64,000 nt of DNA from Voacanga thouarsii (GCA_026120185.1 JANUWF010001217.1:2092001-2156000); one strand, 5' to 3'. Positions 35,996-50,189 are shown, counted from the first letter of the stretch. Translations and numbers: made by a program. Notes: a model not told the origin generated them from the sequence alone.

Positions 35996-38900
35996 ATGGC
36001 TTATTAGCTCAAAGCTGCTGAAGGTACGATTTATATCGATACTGATTTCGTAGTTATGCTTTAAATTCGATTGGACTTGTCTTCGGTAAATGTGTGCATA
36101 TTGCTAGTGTATTGGATTTGAGCGACATTGGCACCCGTTTGGCCCGAGGCTGTTTTTTTCCTGAAATTTAGGTTTATCTGTTAGCTTTGCTCATTTTATT
36201 TTACAAGAAGAGTTGCTCTAAATGAAAGTGTAATAAGAGAGAGAGTTGAACAAACAAATCAAAATAGTTGTGGAGAACATGCTTGGGTCCTGCAAACTGC
36301 ACGTCATATACTCATTGTATTGTTCTCATGTGAAGTTATTCAAATTTCAGAAAAAAGTGAATATTCTATGATCTTCTTTCACCAGATCTATTCGATGTGG
36401 TAGCTCGTAGGGCAAAGCTTGTCGCCGGTGAGAAGTCAGATGAACAGATTAATTTTCAGACTCCAGGTATATGTCTCAGAATTTTGCATCCTCCCAAAGG
36501 ATCCCATTACTGGAAGCACTTGTTGGTCTATCCAGTATTCACTCTTTGATCTAATACTACTATGTTCGTGATATAATGTAGAAGAATTTTGTGGATCATG
36601 TTGATATATTTTCCCTGCATAAGCTGCTTTTGTTTATTGATTTATTTTTGGTGGGTAAGTTGTTTACTTGACTTGATTATTAAAAATAAACTGTTCATGT
36701 TTAACCTATTTTTCTCTCTTCCTGTCTCCAAAATGAAGCTTCTAATGGACGTGAATCTCAAGCAAAGAGAACATAAGAAGTAAGGGTATGTGCAGTCCAA
36801 ATTTTTGAGGATACTACTTAGAAATAGGGGAAACTTATACTTTGTTTATCCAAATTTATAGCGAGTCCTCATTTGCCATCCCAGCTTCATATGTTCTTGA
36901 ATTGTTTTTTTAACTTTCAAAATTAGTTCAATTTGCCATTAAGTTGACTGGTCATTGCTTCAATATATGGCCATTTTACGTTAAATTTGGCCACTTGCCA
37001 TTAAAGTTTTAGCGTAAAATATCAAATTGAACAAATTTGAAAGTTCATTTATTGACTAGAGAAAAGTTGAAATTTAAATGGCAAAGTGGGAAAGCCTTGT
37101 AATTTGGGATGGAAAAGTGTATTTTTCTGCAGAAATAGCATTGATTTTTTTTTTTTTTGGGATAAATTTCTTAAAATAATGATATGTACAGTCCGGAAAG
37201 AAACTCTCCTCCGATGAAAGTCCAGTAACTGTTTATATGAAAAAGGAGAAAGCAAACTTGGAAAAACCCAAATCAGAGGCAATTGTTGAGAAGGGTACAT
37301 CCATACCAGTGGGTGACAGCACTGGGATTGGTTCACAGAGTCTTAGTGACAAATCTGACAACAACACACAGCATATTACTGATGGTGATAGTTCCATTGC
37401 AGAGGCTTCTTCACCTGGAATGATCCCTCATGAGGAGGTGGGGAATGACACTGATGATATAGAAGCAGCAACATCAAGACAAGCAGAAACTATGGCTTCA
37501 GAGTCACATGAGGAAAAAGCCCCTGTCAGCTCTTCAGATGCTCATGAGGTGCTTCCATTGCTTGCAACAAAAGACGTTGATAATGCCCTTGGTTATCCTC
37601 CTGCTGAATCCAATCAAAGTACCCTGTTGGGAGATACAAAATCTCCTGAACCTATTCAGCATGAAAGAACTCCAGTTTCAAATGTAGATGGTAAAGCTGA
37701 TAACCAGTTGAAGGATGCTGATTTAAAACTTGAACTGGTTCCAGATAAGAAAAAAGACCCAGAAAACTTAGAAACTGAACGTGGTTCAGATCAGAAAAAG
37801 GATCCAGATTGCAGTACTGGTATTTCTGCCGTGAAAGTACAAGAGCAACTTGACAAGGTATGGAATGTGAGTAAATTTCTTTTCTTTAAGGCTTAATTTT
37901 GTTTTAGTTCCTTGTTGTATAAGGTCTTGATTATCTATGTTTCTTTATTCCACAGTCACAAGGACTGCTGAAAAGTGCAGTTTCTGCTGGTCAGTCAAAA
38001 GAAGCAAGTTTAGCCCGGGTAAGGTTTTAATAACATCTGCTCTGTAATTGGTTTATTGGACTTAACTATAATGTCATGATAATCTGTTGCAGGGTTTGGT
38101 TTCATGAATATTTTACAGTCAAGTGTATTGCTAGCTTTAATTTCATGATTTAAGGTCCAAGTCTGTTGATTTCTGGTTCTTTGGTCAATATTAAAAGAGA
38201 ACAACAGCTAGCCACTGAATCGCGCATGGTAATTCCATTTTGTAGTCTGGTGGAAAAGTAAGATCTAAAAGTAACAGTTAATTGTGAAAAAAAGAGAAAT
38301 TTATCAAAAATTTTGCCACAGTGATTTTAAAATTGTTTTGGTTGAGTAAAGAGATGTCATTTTTCTGATAACAAAGTTCAAAATGTTTAAAGAGTAGAGG
38401 AAATAGTTGAATTCTTCCAAATTGAAAGGTACCAAGATGGTAGGCAAAATCCTTATCTCATTATCTTTATTTCAAAATTACGTACTTTCAGTTAACCATT
38501 CTGGTTTTGCGCAATTAGTCTCTTTTAATGGATGACAAAGACACTGTTGTCTACAAGGACTATAGTGTGGCTTGAACAGCTTCAATTTTCCTTAGACAAT
38601 AGTTGACAGATTAAAGATATATTTGTCTATATTTGAAAACAATTTTATCACAAGCAATAGTAATCATAAATGGGATCCGATTCCAACCCCCCCCCCAACA
38701 ACACGCAGACCCTAGTTATATTGTTTGAAGGACAAAGTGATTTCTAGGATTTAAAGAACTGAATAAGGCTGGCTGGCTGTCATTGAACGTGTCTAATCAG
38801 CAAATACTTCCGTTCATACTTTGCTTTTTAAGATGAAATGTACAAAGACATACTTGCATGCCTTATGATTTGTCATGGTTTAGGTTTGTGCTGGCCTCTC

Positions 38901-41900
38901 ATCTCGTCTAGAAGAATATAAATCTGAAAACGTGCAGTTAGAAGGGCTTCTCTTTGCTGAGGTGGGACACAAGCCTGTCTTTTAATCTGAGACTCAAGTT
39001 CAAAATTTTCCTTCTCAATTAAGATGTGCTGGTTTACTTGATGCCATTTTCCTATAGCAGAGAGAGTTGAGTAAATCATATGAGGACGGCATGAAGCAGC
39101 TTCAAAAAGATCTATCTGTGTCCAAAAGTGAGGTGGCTAAAGTGGAGTCAAACATGGCTGATGCGTTGGCTGCAAAGAATGCTGAAATTGAAGTACTTGT
39201 GATTTCCATGGGCTCAATGATGAAGCAGGCTGCATTATCTGAAGGAAATCTGGCATCATTGCAGGTTTGTTACAACCATTTGTTCAACAATGCAAAATTG
39301 TCCCTTCCTGCAATTTTGTCTTCTAGTCCACTAACTGGTGACCTCTACCAAATTGAATTTCATATACCAGCTTTTGAGTATTTTGCATATATTTCAATCA
39401 TTCGCCTTAGGTGTTGAAGAGCTTTCCCCTGAGGAAGTACAATATTCATACTTCTGTGACTGAAGTTTTCATTCTAACTGTCTTATTTGACAAGCTTCTT
39501 GATTTTATTTTTCCTATTTGTTTAATTTTTGGGGTGTGTTGCATAGGGAGTAGGGTTAATCATTGGAATGCACCAATGGGCCCAAGATAGAAAGTGGAAT
39601 ATGTTCTTTTCCTTTGGTCCTTTTGCGAAAAGAGAAGAAAGTGAAGTTGTATGAGAAAAAGAGTCAAATACTACCCTTCATATACACTACATACTGGATA
39701 ATATGTGTCAAAGAGTAGTTGGTCATGTCAACATCCATGCAGGTGCTAACCTATACAAGTTCTTAACTTCTAGGCATCCTTAATTTCCTGCTACATTAGG
39801 GATTCCTAAAAGCTCTTAATTTGTGATACATTAAAGTGAAATCAATTGTGTTACTATTTTCTTAGTTGCATGATGCCTATTGGCTACCACTTTCCAAATA
39901 ATGTTTTCCTCTTAATATCTGTGCTAAGCATTGTAGTTTTATTTCATTGGAAACGTGGTGAACCCCAAAAGCACTATATTTGTTTAGATAATGAAATCCA
40001 CTGCTTACAAATTTAAGTAGTTCTTTCTAAGTAATGTCCTTATATGTAATTATTGCTTTTCTTCCATCATATATGTAATTATTGCTTTCCTTCTATTGTA
40101 GATTGAGTCGTATATTTCACTTGAACAAAGGAAAATGTACCATGAATTCCTTGTCCTTATGGCTAGTGAAATAGGTTCTAAATGTTGTTTGATTGGCCCA
40201 TATGAAGTTGTCTTATAATTTGTGATGACGTTCATTACTTCAGGCTAACGTGGAATCTATCATGAGAAATAGAGGGCTAACAGACACAAGGATGATGCAA
40301 GTAAGTAAAACTAGTTTTGCAGTCTGGTTTAACTTGATCTCAAGCGTATGTCCTTATGTTGGCAACAATTTCTCATTTCAGGTCCTGAAGGAGGAGCTGG
40401 CTGCTGCAGAAAGAAGAGCTGAAGAAGAGTGCGCTGCCCATAATGCTACCAAGATGGTTCATAGCTAAACACATTTCTTTGATTTATGTTATTTGCCCCA
40501 TCCTTCCTCCTCCTCCTTCCTTTTTTACACCTCTACATGATTGCTGCTTCTGGGTTCATATACAGTAGGTTTTGCTTTATGAATAACTACTGTGCCTGTC
40601 TGTTCTTAAATTTCACAAGCCTTCGATCAAATGAATAGGCTGCTATGGATAGAGAAGTAGAATTGGAGCATCGAGCTATTGAAGCATCCACAGCATTAGC
40701 AAGGATCCAGGTTTTCTATACTGTTTATCTTTGAAATGCTAAATTAAATATACTTCTGCGAAATTGAAAGCGCTGAATCTTTATTGTTTAGAGTCTATTT
40801 TTTGGTTTTGCAGTCACAAAAGATATAACCATAATTCTAAAATTCGGAATTAAAGAACAGAATCTTGAATTGAGTATGTTTTTCCTTTTAAAGTAGTTGT
40901 AATATGTGAATCTGATCTGCTATCTGAACTTCCAATTGATTTCTATTTGTTTCATTGCCCTATGTTTATTTGTTCATACACTGGTGTCTGTCATAATATA
41001 CCATGGCAGAGATGCTTTTGTGCCTCTGGCCCTTGCATCTTCCTCTCTCTTTTTTTTTTTATTCTTTTGATAAGTGATAGTGCAAAAGTATCTCATTATT
41101 GCAAAGGAAGTTTGGAGCACATCCATTTACATGTGACCTTGGCCCTCGTTCTTGCTTCCCTTTTTCTTCTTTTCTTCTTAAGTAAATTTTTTTGATGGGG
41201 GTTTCCTTGTTTATTCCTATCATATAGTGGATTTATGATTGTCCTTCTTTGAGGATGAAAGATCCTTCACTTTCAACTACCATATAGTGCCATCAACTGA
41301 AGTGTCATTCTCATTTTTACACTAAAATTCTTGCTTTCACAGTTTATGTTGTCCCTTTTCCAGTGATTTGTTGTTTTATGTGATTTTTTAACTTTTAATG
41401 AGTGACCTAGATACCTTCTTCAGAGGACAGCAGATGAAAGGACAGCAAAAGCAGCTGATCTTGAGAAAAAGATAGCTCTGCTTGAGGTAACAATGGGGTT
41501 CCTTTCTTTGTAACCATGAATTTTTCTATTTTTTTCCCCCCAGGTGCAATGAAGGCATTTATGTCATTACCATATGAACCAGGCTGAATGTGCTTCTTTG
41601 AATCAAGAGCTACAAGAAATGGAAGATCATGCTCGGCATGGACAAAAGAAATCTCCTGAAGAAGCCAATCAAGTGATTCAGGTTCAGTGAATGACCAATA
41701 CTTGATTTTACATCACATAGGTCTGCTATACTGGGAAGACCAATAATGTGTAACAGTTCTTGATTTGATTTCTGGTATATGATTGTGTTGATATGTTTGA
41801 AGCAACAAAGTAAGAACATAGGTTTCACACCCACAGTACTTCCTTTATGTCTTTTTTATCTACTTTGGTTCCTGATACAAGAACTCTCATTATCCTTTTA

Positions 41901-44900
41901 TGAAGTTCTACCCGGCTTACGTTTAGTGAACTGATGCCAAATGCTACTACCTTTCCTTTTGAATCTCAATAACCGGATCTTTTAAGATTTTGTCTTTAGA
42001 GATTTCAATTCTCCATATTGTGTTGTTTTGAGGCAATTTTATACTCTCCTTCCTGAATTGAATGTCCACATTTCTGTTTCATTTCTTCCCAAAATGAATG
42101 TGCACTTCCCTAAAATATGCATACTTTCAATCTTCCTTAGATGAAAAGGATGGATTTGGAATCATTGTCACACATGGGTCCCAAGAATCCAACTAAGGGG
42201 TATGATAATAAAATAATCTCGAAATCAATGAGAACATTCAATTTGGAATGAAGGGAGTATTGTTGAAATCAGATAGCAGAGACTTCACAATCATATGTTT
42301 TGGTTTGAAGGCACTATATTTTTCTTTGATCTTTGTTCTGCAGATTATGTCTTGTTTTTGTTAAACTTAGAACTACACGTTCATTTTTTGCCACGTAACT
42401 AGGTAGATTGTGGACTGACCAGTTCTCCTGCACTTAGCTTTTCTAAAATCTTCATAATTAGAATAGTTATTCAACTTAAGCTTCTTATTCTGAAGATGCA
42501 GGCATGGCAAGAAGAGGTAGAGCATGCACGCCAAGGCCAGAGAGATGCTGAGAACCAGCTGTCTGCTATGGAGGCAAGCTATTCTGCCTGTTAGTATAAA
42601 TTGCTTGTTTTAACTTTCTCGTTTCCTTCATGAATTGGAAAATACACCACTAGATAAAGAGGCCAAAATGAAGATAAAACGTCTAATACATTCTAATCCG
42701 GTTAATTGCATTTGTGGTTGACTGCAAATTATTGCTTATAAGGCACTAATCCAGGAATATCCTGTTGGAAATCCATTGTTTGGTGTTATTACCAATGTAA
42801 TGAAAATAATTCCCAATGCTAATCTTTTCCTGGCACCCCCTTTTTTTTTTGGTTGGGGGGGGGGGGGGGGGGTTGGGGAACAGGTATATTCCCCAGTTCC
42901 TTGACCACTTACACAGGAGGTCAGCAGCAAACTCCATATGTACCCATAGCCCAGCACTCTCTGACATACCAGCCTCTCCATGCTTGTTCAAATATTAATG
43001 GCCACAACCATTATCATCTCTTCGTATAAAGAGCTCTCCACCTTTCTGGTAATGCCACCACCTTGTGTTCCTCCATTTCCACCACCTCCAATTATTGCAA
43101 AGCAATACAAGAATCTTTAGAAGATTTAGAAGAGAAGTCTCCGAATCCCTAGTATTTTTAGAAAGTTAATATTCCTTCCATTTGGATTTGAATGCCCGTT
43201 TCGACTTGGCACAAAGATTTATGAGAGCATTTGAGTATGGATGAGTTATCACATTACCCTTCTTAATTAAAAAGGTTAGTAGTGGGACCTTTTGGTTAGT
43301 GGAGCTTATATTTCTTCAACGGGGGAGGTCAGTCATAAAAATTTTGAGGGAAAATATGTTTATTTTAGAAAAGTAGACATTCACTTCCGAACATAGCAAA
43401 ATATAAATGTGGGCATTCAATTCTGGACAGAGGGATAATAAGTGTTAATTTTCTTTTTTGAGAAAGAGAGAGAGAGAGAGAGAGGATAAGGGTGTTAATT
43501 TTCTTGAGAGGAGTGGGGAGAGACATTTGCAGGACTGAGGGGCCAAACAATCGGTGTGTGTACAGGCCTGCTGCCTTGATACAGCAATGAATCCCCAAGG
43601 ATGAAGTAGAATATATTCAGTAACCATAATTTGATTGAGCTAATCATTCTGAAATTAAGAGTAAATCATGCAGGAGGAATTTGAGGATTTGAACTGAATG
43701 TAGTCTCATCCTGAGAACCAAATGTCCTCTGAGTTCCAGCGGTTGTTTAGGTATTACATATGTTGCAGTCTAATTTCTCAAGGACAATAAAATGACAGAT
43801 TATTTGCTGCAGGCTGAGGTGCAAAAGATGAGAGTTGAAATGGCTGCAAGGAAGAGGGATGCTGAGCATTACTCTCGTCAGGTAAGTGATCTCATCTTCT
43901 TGTTCCTTCACCTATGGTTTAGTCTGTTATTTTGATGATGTGGTGTTGTTATTTTTTTATGACATGCACAAAGTTGTTAGAATTGCATGCAAGTTATATT
44001 GAAAAGATTATTGAACTATTTTTTGTAGGATAATCCAGAATATGCATTTAGTGTTAACTTTGTATGGCGCTATGCCTATTAATATGATTTTATGGTAACA
44101 TGATCACGATGCTATGTTATCTAATCTTTTTGGGTGCAATACTGTGAGGGAATCTTCTTACCGTTGACTTTTTTCCTCTTTATTTTGTTCAATTTTCTCC
44201 TGGGTGAATAGTCTCTGATGATTTATTCTTGTCCAACACACTTGCACTGTATAATCTCTAACTAGTTCTGGTGCCTTAAAACAGGAACATATGGAGCTGG
44301 AAAAACGGTATCGGGAATTAACTGACCTCTTGGTACATCTAACAAACACATGTATCTGCATTTGGCTTCACTTGTTCTACTCCATTTTAATTGTGATGGT
44401 GATTGTATTCTATCAGTACTACAAGCAAGCACAACTGGAAACAATGGCCAGTGAAAAGGCTGCAGCAGAAATTCAGTTGGAGAAGGAATTGAAGCGTCTC
44501 CAGGAAGCAGAGGTCTGTTAATGGTTGTCTCCCTCTTGCCTGCTATTGGCAATAACTTTCATGTATAAAAGAATATTTTATAGCTGTACAAGTTCATTGT
44601 TTAAAACAGATTGAACCAGAAAGAAGCGATGCCAAACATCATCCTCTTGGGAGGAAGACACTGAGATTAAATCACTCGAGTATGTAGTATCTTGACATTG
44701 CTGATATTGTGCGCTGTACTACTATTCTAGTCACGTTATATGAGTAGTTATATTTAGTGGAAATATGATGAATGCTGAATATGCGTATCTAGTTTTTAGA
44801 CTTCTAGAGAAGCCAGGATGAATGCTATGTCCTATCTGTTCCCATATATATATATATATATGTATGTATATATATATATGTAATCAGAGTATGTGCTTTC

Positions 44901-45349
44901 AAGCTTTACTTAAAAACTTTTTATTATATTTGGGTTTGACAAATCTAAATACAGGACTCTTCCAATGTATCAACAGCATATGGTTGGGGCAAACTTGCAG
45001 GTACCCTTGTTGCTTCTTTTCTTATTTTATTCTTGTCCACTTTGCTTTCAACTGGACAACTGAACTTTGCTCCCCTCGTGCTGCTACAAAAGGCGGCAAA
45101 GCTTTTAGATACTGGAGCTGTGAGGGCCACAAGATTCTTTCGGTGGTATCCAACTGCTTGAGTCATCCTTCTTTTCTATCTGGTTAGAGTTGTTAACCGT
45201 AGACCAATTTTGTTCCTCTCTTTTTTATTATTTCATAGGAAGCAATTTTTTAAACTTCAGTTGTAAAAACGGCTTGGAGTTAATATATTGACACTCAATG
45301 CCAGGTATTTGTGCATCTTTTCTTGATGTATATGTTGCATAGGTTTCAG
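35996..45349 (+). pseudogene. Second golgin-84/GC1 copy, processed by decay (20 of 21 exons)
   Basis: Exon positions: 35996-36023, 36386-36466, 36739-36779, 37192-37857, 37956-38018, 38884-38961, 39061-39264, 40244-40300, 40382-40456, 40639-40710, 41424-41486, 41583-41681, 42502-42573, 43813-43881, 44285-44332, 44417-44512, 44610-44679, 44955-45000, 45084-45182, 45305-45349. Introns are kept, so this is a DNA duplicate and not a retrocopy. Lesions: codon 4 TGG to TAG (36005-36007); exon 3 TCA to TAA (36774-36776); 7-bp deletion in exon 17 (70 instead of 77 bp); acceptor TAG to CTG before exon 19 (45081-45083); CGA to TGA in exon 19 (45159-45161); last exon missing. Exons 4-16 keep exact lengths and stay open. 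The GC donor of intron 13 is shared. Intron 1 is about 700 bp shorter than in the intact gene. Confidence 0.93.
42855..42872. repeat. Homopolymer G run in pseudogene intron 13
   Basis: Eighteen consecutive G after a T run. Unit A has no such run at the matching place (about 9480-9530), so it arose in this copy or is a sequencing artefact. Confidence 0.9.
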
Positions 45350-46159
45350 GTATGAATTCTTGTTCATCTACTGCATCATAATCTTCAGGAATTAAATTAA
45401 GGATGAGAGAGTCTTGTTCTAATTCTGGTCTAAACCTTTATGTTGGCATAAACGCCTTACTTTTTACTTCTATGCAAGAGAAGCCTAGTAGGTACGGCTT
45501 CTTCTACTATTGGGCTTGGGAAGAGCTAGGTGTTTGTGCTTAGGCTTAGCACAGTAAGAGACACTTTATTGATTTATCTATCTGCCTTATTCTCTTAAAG
45601 TTTTAGGCTCAGAAGGTACTCTATGCCTTCATAGTGCTTATCTTCGGGTCTTTTCTTTTCAGAGCTAGATACAAAGGATCATTTTTATTATCTTGGCTTC
45701 TCTAAACAGTGCATTATTGTTATGCGTTAGATTTTTCACTATTTTCTAGGTCATTTGCGTTATATTTGTGATGAAATCATGTTTAAATGATTACTTATCC
45801 TTACTTTTTTTTTTTCTTGTTTTGTGCAGGATTGTTAAATAATCAAATGAAGAAGAATAAAGGTGAAAAGAGCCGAAAAAAGAGCTGAAAATGAAGCTGA
45901 GAGAAGCTTAAGTGGCGCCTGAACTCGGACCAAGCTGGCGGCACCACCTGGGTCAAGGGTAGTGGTGCGGTGTGGTTTGAACAATCCAGCAATAGGAGAG
46001 AACTTGAGAGTTAGCAGCACCGCTCGTGCTAAGGGAGGCAACGTCGCCTATGTCGCGATAGAGAAAAAAAATCACCAGACAAAGCTGCTTGGTCCACAAA
46101 ATGAGGCCCTATTCAGATTTTAAGTGCGGTTTTCAAGGGTTTAAAATGAGAGGACATGA

Positions 46160-49100
46160 TGTAACACTCTGCTATCTACGTACCCTATTAGGGTTAGGGA
46201 TGTCATCCCGTTCACAAGATAAGGAGTCTTTATAATTAGGATTCACAAAAGAAATGAAAAAAATGATTAAAAATTAAACTTCTTACAACCCAAGCAATAT
46301 ATGAACAATTTTAAAAAAATGAATAAATGTTTGTTAAAGTTTCTCAAATGAAATATATAGAAAAAGAAACAAGTCTTCAAAACAAAGGCAATCTCTAATC
46401 AATAACTTCTATAGCAGAGCAGAATCGACTTGAAAGCATGATATAAAAGGTGGCGAGACATAAAGAGTGGTGTTTTTTTTTTCAAACCATACATACAATA
46501 AAAGCAATCATTCAAAAGAGGTAGTCATGGTATCATATTTTGTGTACCATGACAAAAGAACGTTTAGGAGCCACACTTTGTGCATAGTACAAGGTAGGTG
46601 TATGGCGTATCGAGTGAGATATTCTTTTATCTCTATATCTAAATTTATCGATTGTCCATTTCGAAAATACACAATCTACTTAATTCAACTTGTTAGCTTA
46701 GATCGGTATGATTCATAGGATTGGCATCTTATCCGGGAAGAACTCACTTTTCAAAGGTGATCACTTACTGAAAGACTTACCCTAACGACTAGTCTTAGTA
46801 GTCTATCCTTATTGAGTACTTAACGTTGTGTTTGTCCCACTTGGAAAAAGAAAGATTATACAATGATTCTCTTTGAAATAGTAATTATGGTTTCTAAAAT
46901 TTTTGTCAAAGTTGGTTTTTTAGGAAAAGTTTTTCATTTTATATAAAATTGCTTGTTTAACTTTAAATGGTTTGCCTTATTGAAAAGAAAAGAAAAATTG
47001 TCCATAATTGCATTTATAGTACAAATTCTCGTATACATTGTGTTTGACTTGCTAAGGAAACTTCGATCTTCAAACAATTTAATGCTAGAAGTTACTTGAT
47101 ATTTTGTTCTTTTTGGATACAAAAGCCTTCTAAGGTAATTCAAATCAATCTAACCTCACTTTGGGTAAATATAAGGTATAAGTCCAACATCTAGACAATA
47201 TTTACCTTAAATAAATAACTTTTAGGTCAACTAGCTATAACAACATCTAACTATGATAACAATGCCATAAGCTTTAATATTAGTTGATAAAGTGTTTTGT
47301 AAAATAAAATTAATTTGATAAGTTAAAATAAATAGGTATTATAAATAAATAATAAATAATAAATTACAATATTAACTATTTATTAACAAATAATAAATCA
47401 TGAGTAATATTAATAATAAATAATGAGTATTATCAATAATAAACCCTAAATAATATTGGTAAAAAATAATATTATTGTAAACAATAAGTAATATTAATAA
47501 TAAATTATGCTTAATTTTAATAATAAATAATAAATACAATTAATAATAAATAAATTATTCTAATATAAATAATATTTATGAGTGTAAATAAAAATTTTAG
47601 TAAGGCTAACTAATAATAATATGAATATAAAAGATATTTGATATTAATTAATTCCAATATATCATTATTTATAAAAAGATTCTATTTATTTATCTAATAA
47701 AATAATAATATTTTAAATAATCTTCAATTTCGAAACTACTTAGTATTTTTCGAATTTAGTAAATTAAATAAAATAATAATATTAATTATATTAATAATAA
47801 TAATGATAGTAAGAATAATTCTAAAAATAACAAAGGTAGTTCTTACAATAATTTTATTACTAGAGAAAATTCATATACATATAAATACACACATGGATCT
47901 AACAAATAACATGTCGATATATCCAAAAATAGATTTGAATTAACATATATCACAACAAGGAGGATATTCTACTAAGTATAATATTATCTATGGATTTATT
48001 GAAAAATAATATCATGAAAGCCTAAGCAATAATGATGGCATAATGACTATCATATATCAAAGCATCCATAAAGCTCTTAATTATAATGAACATATAGTGA
48101 TCCTAAAGCGTAAAAGTCACAACATTCATTCCAATATTCATGTCTTAAATTCATTCCCTTCACCCACATACATATCTTCAACCCCACAATATTCTATCAA
48201 CCTGTCAAATCCATCATCTAAGAGTCTTGAGTTTGAGAATTTAAAGAGAAGATCAAGAGAGAAATACTTGATTTGATGAACGTTAGATGAAGGTATCGTC
48301 TTGCTTAATGGAGGTCCTTGAGTGCTTGAGAGTCCTTCCTTGGTTGAAATTTGTCCAAGAATAGCCATCCAAGTTTCGGCCGAGAGAGAGAGAGATTAGG
48401 ATGATATTGAAATGGTGATGATGAGATGAAGAAGGTCCAAGGTGTTTAAAGTTACCTCCTTGATATTCTTCTTGTTTTTGACCAAAAAAGTGTGTTTGAT
48501 CCGAATGAAAGATCAATTTTGGCGTTTTTGATGTTATAGAGTGGCCTAGGAGTGAGAAGGGACCGAATCCTAGTTGGTTTGAAGGTTCTTGGAGTGATTT
48601 GGGATGAATAGAGGTAATTAAAGGTTGAAGAAGTTTAGAGTGTATTCTTTGTGTTTTTGAGAGAAATTGAGAAAGAGTGTGATTTTGTGTGTGTGTGTGT
48701 GTGAATGATGGCCGAATGGCCTAGCTTAGGGGAGGATTTCGGTTATCCAAGAAGGAGAGAGAGAGTTTCAAATTTTCAAAATTCAAATTGAGAGAAAAGT
48801 GAAGAAGTTTGAGGTATAGGATTGGGTAATGGTGTTTGCTCTTGGAAGGTTTCTTATCCTTCAATGGTGTATAGCTGAATTAGCCATGATTTGATCATGG
48901 AGAGTTGTTTCAGCTTTGGGCTGGCCGAAAATGGCTGTGGAATACTAGAGGAATTTCTGATTTTATTATCTAGCTAGGTGAGTGTTTAATGGAACAAAAA
49001 TCTAGAATTTAATTTGAAGTTTGAATAATTTTGAATGTAGTGAAGATAGGAGTGTTTTGAGGTATGTTAATGGAGTCCTAATGATCAAGGTAGATGGAGA

Positions 49101-50177
49101 AGCTAAGGGGTTCTGTCCATGGCTGCATTATGGTCGAAACATGATGAAGTTTGATGAAGAAAATCGGCCTTAGCATCGAATAGGCAAAGCTGGAAAAAAA
49201 ATTCTAGAATTTAAGCTAAAGAACTCTTAGGATTTGAAATGATTTTGTACAGAATTTTTTGTCTTCTTTGGAACGGTTTTGCAACTGAAATTTAGGGGTG
49301 TTTGAAGGTCCATTAATGGTGGTTTTCCAGCTACCATCTTGAAGAAGAAAGGAGAAAGTTTCAGGTGTTCTTGAGCACTAACGAATGGCTCCATGATCAT
49401 GTTCAAAGATTGCTTGTTTGCTGAAAAAAAATTCTGGTTTGGCGTAGTTTGCAAGGCTGCATAAATTCCAAAGTGTTTCAGCTTTCATCTTCACACAAGA
49501 TGGTTGGTTCTTTGCAAGAATTATGTAGAGAAAGGTGGCTGTAAATTTTGAAAACTAGCCATGAAGAAAATCTGGAAAATTTTCCAGATTTTAACCAAAA
49601 CAAGAATAAGAAGAAGATGAAGTTCTTGAAGAAATAGCTATGGTGATTTAATTGAAACCTCTTTCTATTCTTTCTCCACATTTTTGGCTAACCTCTTATC
49701 CCACAAAAGCTGAAATTTTTGAAATTCCAAGCAAGGAATTATCCAAGAATTTTTATGGATATAAAAATTAATTAAAGAATTATGTGTAGTTTAAATTCAA
49801 AGAGGTTAGAACAAGGCTTGCAAAAATAATGAAGACAAGAATTCTTTTTAGGATAAGATCACATGATTTAGACGTAGGTGATGGAATTTGAACTCAAGAC
49901 CTTATATATTAAATCATAAAGCTCTAACCATTTAACCACAACAACTTTTATTCTTAATTTTTTCAACCAAACCTTCTTCTTATCTAAGAATCAAGCCATC
50001 TTCCAATTTCGATCTCAAGTAAAATTACCTTTTTACCCTTTCTACTCAACAATCATATAACTCATAAACCACAATTCTAAGACACACAAAATTATTCAAG
50101 AGATAAATTTTATGTATGATGATATGATATACATCCCATCCCTCTTCCTCTAGGGTAGGTTTAGGTGAGGTTTTACA
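46160..50177 (-). repeat. 4.0-kb 3' LTR of the Tekay-like element
   Basis: TG...CA ends (TGTAACACTC to GTTTTACA). The last 632 bp (about 49546-50177) match the truncated 5' LTR at 53998-54623, including AAATTCCAAGCAAGGAATTATCC-type blocks. The rest is A/T-rich (47280-47850) or low-complexity and non-coding; short open frames here look like chance. Confidence 0.8.
49875..49947 (-). other. tRNA-like sequence inside the LTR
   Basis: On the minus strand the LTR reads GGTTAAATGGTTAGAGC, then an anticodon-arm-like stretch, then AAGGTCTTGAGTTCAAATTCC. These sit like the A box/D arm and B box/T arm of a plant tRNA. The acceptor stem is not convincing, so it is not called a tRNA gene. A more decayed equivalent is at about 54320-54390 in the other LTR. 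Confidence 0.45.
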
Positions 50178-50189
50178 TCCTTCCCTTCT

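Noticed and set aside
48043..49681. Several 60-80 codon frames within the 4-kb LTR
   Set aside because: They fall inside an LTR defined by TG...CA ends and a target duplication, on both strands, without domains.
49875..49947. Functional tRNA gene
   Set aside because: D-arm and T-arm-like boxes are visible, but the acceptor stem does not pair convincingly and the B box is degenerate, so only a tRNA-like label is kept.
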